Source: Syngnathus acus (lineage: Eukaryota; Chordata; Actinopteri; Syngnathiformes; Syngnathidae). Taken from it: a stretch of DNA of 64,000 nt. The position numbers and the translations under genes were made by a program. The notes beneath the pieces are model-generated. The model was given only the letters and a program-made list of their open reading frames with translations. It searched no databases and was not told where the DNA came from. The DNA lies in the NCBI RefSeq assembly GCF_901709675.1, contig NC_051104.1, positions 2,047,001 to 2,111,000 on the forward strand. Direction: 5' to 3'. This document shows positions 44,276-63,700 of this stretch, in pieces. Position 1 is the first letter of the stretch. The number at the start of each line of letters is the position of its first letter.

Positions 44276-47200
44276 AGTCTTGTTTGAGATTTTGTGTCAT
44301 TGAGTCTCCACAAGGGAAAAAAAATAATGATGGAATTTAGCATTTGGTAGTTTTTGTGGTTGTTAATTTCAAGTGGCTATTTTTTTTAAGCATGTTTGTT
44401 CCCCGTTTGTCCTCCTCTGAAGAAATGTGGATGGGCATGGCCCACTGCAGCATCCCTCCACTAATGCGTGCACACATACTCACACTTAAAAAAAAAATAA
44501 AAAATAAAAAAAATGTCGGTGCTGTCCCACTCCACATCGACCTTGGCTCATCTGGGTGCTGGTAGGGGGGGGTTAGTTGGCTTTTCTCGGAAACACAACT
44601 GTCATCACCCACCCCTGCCCCGAAACCACTTTCCCACAGATGTGCCCCCCCCACCCCCACCACCCCCAATTCAACTTCCCTTTGCACGTTGCTTTAATCG
44701 GGGAGTCTTAGTTAATCAGTCATGTCAAAAGAATAACGGCTCTCGTGGAGGGAGGTGGGGGTGTTCAACGGTGGTCCGTCCGTTTGTCTGAGGGCCTCTG
44801 CAGGAAGTCCGAGTCAGTGAAAGTGTTGCCACACTTGACTGACACTTCCTCTAAATCCCCCCCCCCCTAAAAAAAAAAAACCCACTCAACTCAATGTTCC
44901 CTTTGTTTCTGGAGCTTTTTACAGACATTTTGTTTGCTTTTATTCATGATTCATTTAATATGCACTAAATATATAAAATACATTAAAATATTTAAATAGT
45001 CCTTTAAATAAATGGAATCAAAAATAGAATGAAACTAACACAAAATATGTATTAAACATTAATTAGAAAAAATAAATAATTGAACAAAAAAAATTACAAT
45101 ATTAAATGAATCAGAATTAAAATAAATCCCAAAAATTTATATCAATTTTATGCCTAGTGGTTGTTTTAATTTGCAGCCTTTCAGTCTTTTCCTACCGGCA
45201 ACATTGCTGCATCCGCCCCTTCTCCCTTTTTCCCCATCAGCAACCTTCACTAAATAATGCAGCGGGGCTTCTCCGGCACGCTGCCGTATGTTTAATTCAC
45301 GGCGGCGACTGATGCGCCAGGTGGCCGCCCGTCGTAGCCGTCCGCCCTCTAATGCATCAAGTGGCCCTACCCTTGACCCCCGAGCAGCTAACATCCGCCG
45401 AAGCCGACATTTCGTCGGCACTCCGGCAAATATTTGCGTTTAATCCCAGAGGCGCCGTCTCATGGGTGCTGCTCAACATCCTTCATCGGATGCTCCGCTT
45501 ATCTTGCCCTCTTCAAGGTGCCCTTGGTTGCGCGTTGCGAGCCAAGATGCTCCAGGTCGCAGCAACGAGCGATTGGCTGACGAGCGCTCGCCTCAAGCTG
45601 CCCGGAAGAAGCACGCTTAAGTCAAGCGGTGGCAGAAAGCGGCCAGGAAAGCTCAAAGAGCAGCCGAAATGGCGAAATCTTGCCGTTTGTTTTTCCCTCA
45701 ACGGTTGGGTCGCTGGCGGCCTAATCGAAGCAGATAGCGCCTAACGCTCACTTGCGCGGGAGCCGTCGTGCCCACCAAAAGTCGCTGCATGTTGGTGATA
45801 ATGCGCCGGCGTTTTCTTGTCTCCGCACTCGACACGCTGATAGCGCTCGTGTTCATTTTGTTGTCTTGAGCGTTGCCTCGAGAGCGTCCCCACACTTAAT
45901 TGTCCAAGTAACCAAAACACGGCTCGCAGCCTCAACCATTAGTGGCGCTAGCGATGCTAGCAAGGCGTCGTCTCATGTCAAGAAGAGGAAGAGAGCGTTT
46001 GAATGTTCATGTTTGTCTTTTCTTCACACTCCGGTGGTGAAAACCTCCCAAGTGGGTGATTTATTGCCAACACGCAAGCCAAAGCTCATGTCAGCTTTTC
46101 TTTTTTTGGTCTTCCTCGGAGGCCTCTGAAAGCATTTGTTTGATCTCGCTCTCCTAGCAGAAAGCAGGCCACCGGCTTTTGGCTCCAATAAGCGCGCAAA
46201 AGCCCAAAAGCGCCCGGTCGCCCTTTGACAGCTCGTCGTTTGTGGCAAGCGGGCCACGTGTTTATGTTTAGCTCCACGCAAGCAAATGATGGGCTCCCAT
46301 GTGCAGATGAAAGCTATTTATGACTCCCACTATCAGATTTGCCCCACTCGGATTTCATCCCTGAACGGCGCACGGGGGCCGGCCGGCACCGAGCCAGGTA
46401 CGTTGGTCGCAAAGTCCGATCATACGAGCTAGCTAGCGTAAACTGAAATGTAGTCACAAGAGTCCTGTTCTTTGATCACCACCTTCTAACATTGATATTG
46501 TGTTTTTCTGGTACATTTGTTATTTACAAGTACACTATTCTTGTAGGCAGAGCTTATTTATTTTAATAAATAAACTCTTTCTCCATTTTCTTTTCGAGCT
46601 TCTACACTCTGGCCCGCAACATCATCAATCTTTCCATAGACGCCCTCAACAAAAGCTGTTTGGCATCAACATACTTTTACTTTCCACTGCTCCCTACCAA
46701 GTACGTCAGGTGAGTACAACAGATTCCATCTCGAGTTGCGCACTTCTAGGTTAGTCTGACTTCACTGCTGGCCTTTTCCTCACTTTTAGCACGGCATTCA
46801 GCGCGTTCCTTGGCGACGCTCACGGTACATCCTGTCCGCTCGTTTGCTGACACCGGGATGACATCATCGCCGGGGCAACCCCCCCCCCCCCGAAATGTTG
46901 CAGACAAAGGCCCCCGAGCAACGTCGGCTATCCGCACATCGGCGTGGACGCAGCACTTTTGCAAATCCCTAACCAGATTAGCGCCGCGCCGCAATAGGCT
47001 GTCACGCCCGCACACGGCTGGGGAGGCCCGAGGTGAGCTCAACACACGTCAACAATTTTTCATGTAGGCAGACAATGTCAGTCATGTCTTCTTTATCCAT
47101 TGCGTGGAATGACTAATATTAGTGCCGTACCGACGAGCGTCGTGGACAAGCTCAATGGCCATGTAGTGGAACAAAAATGGTTTCACGTCAAATGCATAAC

Positions 47201-47900
47201 TTCAGTTCAGCGCAACCTAAATCTATTTAAAATGTGTTTACTCACCACTAGAGGGAGCTTCCCGACAGTGTTTCTTTAATCGAGGTGGGTAGCCAGCCGT
47301 GATCTTTGCTCTACGGTCACACCCAGACGATCCGCTTATTCTCACCCACCGCAAAGTCCCTCTCTGTGTTTTTATATTTGCGGGGTGGATTTTGACAAAT
47401 TTTGTTCTGGAAACTGTCCGTGGATGAGAATGAGTGTTAACAAAAAAATAAACGTGGTAGACGTTAACAGCTCGCTCGTGTGTTTGTGTTGGCGTAGGAC
47501 GTGGTGGGGCGGGGCCCCCTGCGACATCTAAATGGGGAGACTTCGTCCTCTTGACTTGTGAAGAAACAGGCCTTCGCTCGCCCTTTATCTCGGTCCACAG
47601 AAGAGCGACTGTTGTTGCTGTTGGTGTGGTCCACGTCAACCAACTGTTTTGTTGTTTGCCGCTTCCAGGACATCACAAACTTTTATATCCCGCCTCCATC
47701 ATCAGGTGCGGTCGTCACGTTTTCAACCCATTGTGCCCCGACCCTCGCGGCCCGTCGGTGTGTCACTGTTTTGATGTAGAGCGGGCGTCGTACGGGGCGT
47801 TGTCGTAATGCCGAGGCGGACGCCAACAGCTCCAGCCAGGCCTGAAAAGTGCGTGAATAGTGGAAAAAGTTTTCAGTCAAAATGATTCCTTGACAAGGCA

Positions 47901-47920
47901 GCCATTAGGGGGCGACACTG
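47901..47920 (+). promoter_or_regulatory. CTCF-like site
   Basis: GCCATTAGGGGGCGACACTG resembles CCAnYAGGGGGCGnnACT. It lies in the gene-free interval downstream of myc. It is motif-level evidence only. Confidence 0.35.
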
Positions 47921-48426
47921 AACAAGAACTGCACAAGCAGGTTTGAGAAGTCAGAGGAGGCCTGAGGAGTCAAATAAGACCAGCAACAATTTTTTTTAAA
48001 TCCAATTCATTAATTGATCATTGAATGAATTGAATACAATTAAAATACAACAAATTGGTTGGATTGTTTTTCATCTTCTGAAAAGGTGCCGTGTTGTTTG
48101 GCTTTTTTCTCTGTCCTTGATGATGTCAGCATCAGTGCCCCCGTCAGTTGGCCTCTCGCCTCTGGCCGCACGTCACGGAACGAAGCGCGTCATCCACCCA
48201 GCCGCCACGCACACGCCGCATGTTCTCACCTGGTTTCCGCGGCAACCAGACCACATCAGTTTCCGTCTTTGCACAAGAGCTTTGCAGAGAGGCCCCCGTA
48301 GAGGGATAAACAGCAATGCTTTTGGGGGTCTTCTCCTGATGGATTCTTTGCTTTCAGAAGAACCACATTCTGCCCGCGGGCCTCCGACACGACAAGAGCT
48401 CATGTAGGGGTGTTACGGAAGCGTTG

Positions 48427-48445
48427 CCCCCCCCCCCCCCCCCCC
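48427..48445. repeat. Poly(C) tract (19 C)
   Basis: An uninterrupted C run is followed by a short CA repeat. It is prone to length error in sequencing. Confidence 0.75.
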
Positions 48446-48937
48446 ACACACCCTAAGTAGCCCAACGACCTTCTGGCTTTTGACTGGGCTCCAGTCCAAA
48501 CACGAGCCACTTTGTCCCTGGTGCTCTGCTTTTGGCAGCATGTCTTTGATTTCAGCCCCTTACTCCATTGTGACATTGGCTTACCGCCCCCAGTCATTTT
48601 TTTGACATTTTTGTTTTGCAGTTCTTGCCGGGTGCCCCTTTTTTTTATCCGCCGAGTGTCGACTGTTAGCATGATGATGTATGGCGAGCAGCTGACGTCC
48701 AGCTGCTCCCCAACCGTCAGTCTGGAGAGTGTCGCTCAGCCCGGCCGCCCGCTTTACCAGAGCGATCCGGGAACGTGCGTTCCACCTGTCTCGGCTCCGG
48801 GCAAACCATTATAGTCAAGACCACTAACGAGGCCTTAATGCGCCAATCGTCTTGCTCGTACAATTCGTGGACCTAACCGGCCAACTAATTAACAAGCAAT
48901 TGAAGTACGTACACATCTTCATTTTTAAACATTTCCT

Positions 48938-49425
48938 GCGGTGTCCCCCAGGGGTCGGTATTGGGCCCCAAATTGTTCAATCTGTACCTCAATGTTTCAA
49001 AGTTATTAAAAATGTTATTTTGGCTGACGATACAAATAAATTGCTCAGGGGGAAATCTAGAAGAAATTTTCAATTTAATGAATATGGAAATGAAAAAAAG
49101 TGAAAACATGGTTTGAGTCTAATAAATTTAAGTAAAACCAAACTTTTTGGGTAAATGTAGCAAACTAACTGACGCTCAAATACAAATAGATGGAATCATA
49201 ATTGAAAAATAAAATTTATTGATGTAATCATAGATGAACATATCAAATGGAAAGATCATATTAAATACTACACGTGAAAGTAAAAGTACAGTAAAAGTAA
49301 AATCTTTGCTACAGGGAACTAAAAATGTTCAAATTGGATAGGGGGTGGGATTAAATAAATCCTACTTCTTCCCACTCCTTTTCAGACATGTAAACTCTGC
49401 TCTTTATGTGTTGTATATTGTATTG
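48938..49425 (+). mobile_element. Degenerate non-LTR retrotransposon fragment (L2/CR1-like LINE)
   Basis: The frame from 48940 reads GVPQGSVLGPKLFNLYLN, the conserved reverse-transcriptase block of L2/CR1-type LINEs. It is followed by a decayed catalytic block LADDTN in place of FADDTN, and by NLSKTK-like words. Stops, deletions and frame changes follow. The end (taaatcctacttcttcccac) resembles fish L2-group 3' tails. The copy is truncated and dead. Confidence 0.7.
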
Positions 49426-49600
49426 ACCCCTCCCCTACGCTCCAGTCCTCCATCCTCAAGAGTCTCCGTCTGCCTGCTGAATGAACCCCGGCCGAGTGTT
49501 TGTTTTGTGCCGCCCGCCCGCCACGTGATTCATCCACGAGATTAGGCCATTAGTTAATCACACTCACATTAAATCCGATGGCAGGCCCGCCCCAATCAAT

Positions 49601-49640
49601 CAGCTCTTTTTTTTTACAATCAGCTCTTTTTTTTTACAAC
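49601..49640. repeat. 20-bp tandem duplication
   Basis: Two adjacent 20-bp units (cagctctttttttttacaat) differ only in the last base. This is a simple recent duplication. Confidence 0.85.
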
Positions 49641-50519
49641 TTGCTATTCTTCACAAATTGCCGACATCTGCTCAGCGTCTGGCCGACGTTTCGAGCAAAT
49701 GAGTAAAGGGGCTCAAGCATCTCAGCGACGTAGTTAAAAGCTTCGGCGCCTGCCCAGCAGCTCGCCATTCACTCAGACTTACTTCAAAATGGAAGAAAGG
49801 CTGCATGGGCATTCCCAAATTGCACTGTTTGTTGACCAGCAGGGCGGCGCCAAATACCCAGAAAGGCTTTCTGGCTTTGGCGTCGATGGTTCAAATGGTG
49901 CCGTGACGCAGGCGGGTCAGCGTGACCAGGCAAAAGAACAAGATCAAAAGTGGAAGCAGGCCACCAGCTAATGATTGACGGTCTTCACACAAAACTGTTA
50001 CACATTACCCTCCCCAAAATATTTGAGCCCCACTGATCGGGAGTCTACCCAAAAGCCTGACGAGGTATTCGCGGAACGCACGGCTCAAACATTAACGCTG
50101 TTGAACTCGGTAGTTGCCGCCGTGACTCTGAATTTGCACGTTCAAGGGTCGCGGAGGGAGAGCCCCTTCGACCCCTCCCTCCACGGCGTGTCAATAACAT
50201 GGCCATCACGAGAAGCAGACACCTTCATTTGATTGAGAGGGCCAACAGCTGTGGGCCGAGGGAGCGATGCCCTAATTCCTGACTGACTGATTGACAGCCT
50301 GACGAATAAAAAGTGAAAGTAGGTTGCCGCGCTTGTGTGGAAAAATAACCCAGATCCCCCCCTCACCAGTTTGATTTTGATCAAAAAGTAGTGCTTGTGC
50401 CGCCTGGGTCTTGGCAGCATGACATCCTTTTTATCCACCTGTTACTTGAGCCATCTTGTACTTAGCATTATGAACTCTGCCTCTGCACAAAATCAGCAAT
50501 GCAAGACAACCGTGGCAGG

Positions 50520-50554
50520 AAAATAAATAAATAAAATAAATAAATAAAATAAAT
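50520..50554. repeat. AAATA/AAAT simple repeat
   Basis: A short A-rich microsatellite in the intergenic interval. Confidence 0.75.
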
Positions 50555-53500
50555 GTCTGCCTCCACAGATATTTCGCAAGACTTCAAGGATGCTCGAGCA
50601 CTGCCGGCTTGTTAATGTCTAAACTGAATAAACATCTCACTTAGCCACTGTCTCACTTACCTGATGTTTTTTTTTTTTTTTATGGGGACGACTTTGGAAC
50701 TAATCGCAAGGTAGGCCGGGAAGACACCTTGGAGAGAAAAAAAAATACAAAGACTACAAAAACAAGAAGTTAACATAGAGGGAGACAAAAAAGCAGGACG
50801 AAGATGATGTCGTTGTATTTTTTTAAATAACTACCTAAAAGTGATTGTACAAAAAGCTATCTTGCATCTCCACGTGCGTTCAAAAAGGAAGCCGCTGAAT
50901 TTTGTCTGAAAGACGTCCTTGGGTAAAAATGCGACAAGCATCATTCTGAGAAGAGCACCTCGAATGTCTGCCACATTTTTTTCTTCTTCTCATACAATCA
51001 CCAAAACGCTCATCATGTAGCTTTGCGACTTATTTTCTTTTGCTTATTGAAAAATGTCAAAAATGTCTCATCTTTCCTGTAAGTTCTTCTCACGAAGAAT
51101 CTTCTTTGTTCAGCACAGAGTGCAACACCTCTGGAGCCAAAGTGAGTCAAAAGGAGGCTTGGCTGAGCAGAAGTGAGAAACGGTGAGAAGAAAGCGGGGG
51201 TGGGGGGGGCCACTTGAGAAGGCCACCTGAGAAAGATGGGAGCTCATCTGCATCATTTCCTCTCAACGTGAGTCAAAAAACAAAACTTTGAGCATCTCAA
51301 ACATTCCCGCTACTTTCACCAGCGCGACACCGCTTGACGGCACCGTTCGACTCTGTCCGCATTTGTCACTTCCACTACCCTCCTGTAGAGGGAGCCGTGA
51401 ACCCTGAAAGTTATTTCAACGATGAAGCGCCCGATGCGTTGATCGATTCCTGGAAAGCTCTTTTTCCACGTGTCGCGTGGTGAAGACCCACATATCTCTT
51501 CGGAAAAAAAAAAAAAAAAAAAAGCTTGGGAAGACGAAGCCAGCGGCTCACCTGCACGCTGCAGCAGTTTGAGAAGCTTGCGAGCAGCTGTCTCGTGTTG
51601 CTCGATAAGAAGCACGTGCAGGCCTTCCTGTATGGAAACCAACACCACATAGCAGACATGACACGAGCGCAAAGTTTCATCGGAGATGTGCTGATGAGGA
51701 CGCACTCCCACTTAAAATGGTCGGCTGCTATTTTTACAATCGCCCCCCACCCGCCGCCCCAACCACCGAACGCCCCCCCCCCCCACCCACCGAACGCCCT
51801 CAGTGACCTCGCGGGCTAACTGTTGGCTTGACATTTCAAACGTTTGTGAATGAACGTCTTGACGCTTCCCTCATGCACTTCCTGCTGAGCGCATTTTCTC
51901 TACTACGAAAAGCATGCAATCAATCTTAGCAGGCAATTTAGTCCAAAAGTGTCGACAGCGCCAAAAACTGCTCAATGTCCCTTTAAGAAGCGTAGCGCGA
52001 CAGTTGGCTACGACCACACCGCAAACCCGCAGCGGCACGGGGCCAATTCAGGGTGCCGGGGAGTTGTTTCCAAGAAAAGGGGAAGTAGCGACTATTAAAA
52101 GAAAGTGAGAAGAAAGAAAAGGAAAAAGGAAAAGAAATCCGGCAAGAGTGAAAACGCCCCCAAACCTGAAAACAGCGCGAGTTTCATTTCGCAAAGTTGT
52201 GTGACATGGGGACTCTCCCGTGATTATGTCACCGCTCACCTTTTGGCTGACATTTGTCACGTGCACTACTGCTGGCCTATTTTTGCAAATGGCTTCGAAT
52301 GACGCGTGCACGCACGCAAACGTTCACCGAGATGACGACCAGCTTCTTGATGTTGACAAACGGCGACGCTGCACTCATGACATCCTTGGGTTGCTAAAAT
52401 GAGCTCGCTGGCGCCGGCGTTTAAACGCGCTCAGTTGGGACACTTCATTAGGCACACCAGTGACATCGCCTGCACAAACAAAACTGCGACGAGATTACAT
52501 ATCAAGTCAACCAACTCAAAACGGCTCAAAACGATGATTAAAATTGTCAATTTGTAATCGATTAATCGAAAAATTGTAAAAACTTCCATCAAGAGAGAGC
52601 AATGAGTCAACTCGTGCAACTCTGCCTATTTGGATAAAAGTAAAGATATGACGTGCTTCATTGTAAAAGGTCTCAATGAGATGGAAAGTGACAGCTGAGG
52701 GCGGCGGCGTGTCGGAGGCGGAGCCCCGTCCTAGCCGGCTTCTTCGCACAAGGAGCCAGTCAAGTAGTCCCAGCTGCCACCAAAGCCCCGCCCTGGCGGG
52801 ACGGCTGAAAGGTGGCCCCTCCCTCCAGCTGAGGGTTGTAAATCCAAGACGCTAAAGTGCAGCGAAAGCGGCCGCTGCCTCGGACAGGTGCAGAGCCCGA
52901 AGGAGCCTTTTCATTGCGACAAAACCAAACAACGGCGCTCCTTCAACAAGAACTTGCTGAGAGTGGATCAAGGCTCATAAATAGTTTTGCAGAGCTATTA
53001 TTTATTTATTTGTATTTTTTTTTTTTTATTGCAGGCCAATCCCGGGGAAGACATTTAAAAAAGCTCCGGCCCCCGGTCAGCCGATGACATCATCCAGCGG
53101 CTCTCCTGATGCTGTTATATAACAAGCGTGCCGTGAGGCATCACTTACCATCAACCCGATGACGCGGTGTCACGTTTCACGATTTGTCAGCGGCGGAACA
53201 AACGCGGCCACGGCTCAAGAATAAAGTCAGACGAACGATACCGCACACTCATCTTGCCGACGTCGTCCTCTTACAATGAATATAAGAGATGACTCGAGAG
53301 GCTGCGTCATCCATTCCGGCCAGGAAAATCACACACAAGCAACATCTGGAAGACACTGAAATATTCCCAGAAAAACACAATGCTGCGCCAAAAAAAGCAG
53401 AGGAAATGGGTTTGTTCTGACACTTTTTGGGGCTTAGTCAGCAAATGTCCAGGAAAAAGTTATATCGTAATACTGTCGGAATATACTCCATTGATACGAT

Positions 53501-54842
53501 TTGACATTTTGTTCGTTTGAAATGACCATTTTAGTCTAGTTTTGGCTATTTTCAGGGCTCTTTTGATGACCAAGAGATTTTGTCTGATTGCTACCAAATT
53601 TGAGCAACTTATGCTAAACCCTAAATTATAGTATACCCTAAATTGCAAAAAAAAAAATGTTTTGGCCATTGCGTGCGTGGGTGGAGGTTGATGACCCAGT
53701 TTGTAATTTTGCTGACATTTTAGGACTTTCCACCCCAAATAACATATTGTGCCCAAAATGTCAATACAGCATTGACAGTCCAGTACCACCAAACTCCAAG
53801 TGCTGGAAACACAACAACATGTAAACAACACAATAAAAGCACAACTTTCCTGCTGGGTTCCATAACAAATAACGCAAGTAGTATAGAAATAAGTCACCAA
53901 AACAGAATTCCCTGAGACGTCACAATATAAAGTGCACAATTAATGTAAAGCTTTAGCTTTCCGTTCATCGCCTTGTCTCCACAAACACGCCAAAACCATG
54001 GCAAATAGCATCTTAGCTTAGCATCATAGCTTTTTGGTTGTTTCGTGTACAGAAAACTAGCACCTGACTTGCAAAGCAGTGCGGATTCGAAAGGTGCTAG
54101 CTACCTCTTTTTATATATTTTCCCCCTTTTAATTAATAACATTACACGCATAGTGGGATAAAACAAAAAGAAATGGAAGATGTGATTTGTTTTTAAGCGA
54201 CAATGGAGCTCGCATGAACTCTGCCTAGCAACCAGTTGAGCAATTGAGGTGCTTTCACCGTAACAAAGCGCTTTACATTATTGTTAGACGCCTTTTCTTT
54301 GTTGTTGTGCTTTTTGTGTACTTTTCTATTGTTCTTACGGTGCAGTTCTGCTTATTTTCTGAGCAATTATGTCAAAGTCAATAATCAAAATTATTTTTTT
54401 ATACTGTAATGTTTTTGTTGTGAACGTTGACACCTGGTAAGAAAAGAGGCTGAAAATGAGAGAACATTATTCTTTTTATATTTCAAAAAGGGGGTCAAGG
54501 AACAGAATGCAAAAAACAAACACGGGGTCTGAAAATCCAGACAATTGAGATCCAAAAATACATTTTCTTAGGAAATATTAAATATGTACAAAAACATAAA
54601 AATTCATCTTTTAATTCGGGCCCCTGCTGTGGAACTGCGGGGCACCATTTTTCCTTCTATTTTCTTAATAAAAATAAACTTTAAATATCTGAACTCAGTC
54701 ATAACTTGAATTGAGGCAGTATCAACAGATTCCAACCATCTTTTTTTCCCTCGGCAATTGCATGCAAACGACTGCTCAGGACAGTCGGCATCCAAAAACA
54801 CAAACGGACGAACGAACAAAGAGGCGGGTGGGCGAGCGCCGA

Positions 54843-57600
<2,758 letters not shown>

Positions 57601-59999
57601 GTCACTACCCCAAGCCACCTCCTCCGCCTGCCCCCCTCCACCCCCGCAATAAAATATACGTCGCCAAAATCGGTAAATTGATGTTAAACTCACCCATACG
57701 CAACGCTCACCTCAATTTCGACGTGAAAAATATACTTCATATGAGCTTTTCTGGGTACTATTTTACAGACTGCGTCAGGTACGAGCAGAACAAATGGGCG
57801 TGGCTATAGTAGAGCGGCGGCCCCATTGACTGGAGACACGCGAGTCATATTAATGTAGTGTGCAAAGTGATATCATTTGATTCATACAGCCACGCTCGCT
57901 AATATTAAACATGTTTTTAAAATTAATTCACCAATGGTTGTTTTTTGCACGAAAATAAGACACAGTGTGGCTTTTATAGCGAACATTCACCGGCGAACAG
58001 TGCACACGCGAAAAATGCAGAAAAGAAAGCGTTATCTGGGAAAAGACGTCCATGTCGTTCCCGCCTCCACGACAGGCGAATTGTTGCTCTTCAACCGCAG
58101 GAGGAATTTTTAATTCAGGCAAATCAAGCATGCAATGTGTCGCAGTTTTGGAAAGCGCGGAGTGGACGCCTCCGATGCATGATGGGAAGGAGATTTCACG
58201 GGCTCTGAGCACCCCCTGGTGTCGTTTACCTGATACTACAAGGACCGAATTATTACTGCCCTCCATACCACATTTGAGTTCCTTCTATCCTTCCATCATG
58301 TTTCATTACTTCCCCCATCCTTCTTTTTATGCATCACATTTAATTCAATACTTACCTTCCTTATTTTCCTCATTTCTTCTTCCTTGTTTCGACATAATAG
58401 ATATTTAGCAATGTATGCCTATATTTTCCTCTCATAATTCCCCGTTTCTATTATCTTAAGGCATGAGAGCATTTTAAAAGTTACTCATAAACAACAACAA
58501 AAGGAGAAATGGCCGCCATGACTCAGCAGTCAGATCAATAGATGTTCTGCTGAGTTGCTCAAAGCGAGTCGACCAATCATGTTGAGCGAGACAGCTAATT
58601 GCCTGATTAATTATTGACGCCAGTCGAGAAGAAAACGAGGCGTTTACCTGAAGAGTTTACACTGAAACAAGTGTACCTCCAGCGGCCGCTAGATGTCACC
58701 CTTTTATCACCTTAACACTAAAACTTGACTGAATCGCTTTGCCAGGTATGATTTGATCCTGGCAACATTACGGCGCATGTTGATTTATGACTCATCTTAA
58801 CTGTAGCCGTTTTTTTTTTTTTTTATCTAAGCATTCAGACATGCAAATGCATTTGACACAGAGTAGCACAACAACAATTAGAAATCCTGACACAACCAAA
58901 GGAAATCAAGTACTAAATATCAATTCAGAACTGGAGAAAATTGTTTCCATATTGACTATTTCAATTGTTATTTTAAAGTTAAAAAGTACAATTATGATAC
59001 TCAGAAGTGAGCAGTCAGTTCATTTGGTTGTCCAAGTGTACCTAATATGATGTCCCATGTGTGTCGAGTGGACCCAAGCTGCTTTGAAAGCAAAGCGAGG
59101 GTGATTTGTAGAGTTCTTGACTGGTCTTAAACGCACAACCGTCCGTGCGTGTTGAGTTCTCATCTTTCCACGCTGGTGCACAAACATCCGCCTTATTGAA
59201 ATTTCTAAAGAGCTGTGACGCCAACACTCGTAAATATATCAAACAAGGACGGCAGTGCCCCCAGGCTGCGATCATGGGCAAAAACACACTCCCATACCCA
59301 GAAAAATAGAGGTTGAAGAACTTTTGTAAACACATACCTCACACACGTGCAGCCAAAAAAGCCACGTTGCTACATGTCATGGTGGAAAAACAAGGTAGAA
59401 GCCTGCAAATGAGGAAAAGGACGGAAAGCGAACATAATAACTCTTCATGTGAGATTTTTTTTGTGAGCTTCAGCATAAAATACGCCGCTTGGGTGTTTTC
59501 ACTCCGCTCGAAGGGCAGCAGTCAAGGATGTCGCCTGTTACACAATGGGGAACATTTGACACACATACGCTCGCTTTTGGGGTTAGTAAGCACTTATTTC
59601 GGTCGCATTTGTGTGCACATTGCAACTTTGCGTGAAGACTTGAGCAGCCGGGATCAAAAGATGTATTGTTCTCGACGATAACTTGTATCAGGCGTGCCAC
59701 ATGAGGCGCAATCACTTGTAATTGAAAACAGGTAAAAACAGTCTCGACGTAGGTGTTCGGGACAGAAAAGCACACACGTGGTTTTCCTGCTGTTGAATGA
59801 AAATCCCGTTAGGAGGTACGTAATATGCACGCTCCAATAGCATCGAGGGGGTCAAGATTCACTGGGGGGGGGGATTTGGTGCGAGGCCCCCACCAACTCG
59901 TGTCATACAGTAGTGCAAGAAGTTGTCAGTAGATAAGGCTGGCATGCTGCAACGGCTCTCCGTAAACGTGCGTGTTTGCGCAAGTGGGTTGAAGGTCCT
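57601..59999. other. myc-ankh divergent intergenic interval
   Basis: No coding exon is recognised. From 57820 to 59850 the sequence is mostly AT-rich. A CTCF-like site lies at 58208-58223. A G-run occurs near 59863-59873. This interval lies upstream of both genes and is the natural place for their enhancers. Confidence 0.45.
58208..58223 (-). promoter_or_regulatory. CTCF-like site upstream of myc
   Basis: Read on the minus strand it is GACACCAGGGGGTGCT, close to the CTCF core (CCAGGGGGnGCT). It is about 0.65 kb upstream of the inferred myc start. In humans a CTCF site about 2 kb upstream of MYC acts as an enhancer docking point, so the placement is suggestive. Confidence 0.4.

Positions 60000-63700
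<3,701 letters not shown>

Larger units (their letters stand above)
44276..48937. other. cyrib-myc intergenic interval, left part
   Basis: No gene is recognised. The contents are low-complexity poly(C) and poly(A) patches near 44858-44880, an AT-rich island at 44925-45150, CTCF-like words at 47245-47258 (ccactagagggagc) and 47901-47920 (gccattagggggcgacactg), and a C-run at 48427-48445. In humans the matching interval holds the PVT1 non-coding gene; a non-coding transcript here cannot be confirmed or excluded from sequence. Confidence 0.5.
49426..54842. other. cyrib-myc intergenic interval, right part, and myc 3'UTR
   Basis: No gene is recognised. There is an exact 20-bp tandem duplication at 49601-49640, an (AAATA)n stretch at 50520-50554, poly(A) tracts at 51505-51524 and near 53034, and one coding-like stretch at 51562-51718 (see findings). 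The myc 3'UTR should occupy the right end; TTTAAT at 54610-54615 reads ATTAAA on the minus strand and is a possible polyadenylation signal. Confidence 0.45.

Noticed and set aside
45352-45744. 130-codon open frame on the plus strand
   Set aside because: No similarity recognised, no splice or promoter support, and opposite-strand frames overlap it equally well.
53460-53939. 159-codon open frame on the minus strand between cyrib and myc
   Set aside because: It is AT-rich and cysteine/tyrosine-rich with no domain or recognisable similarity and no splice context; a chance frame in low-GC sequence.
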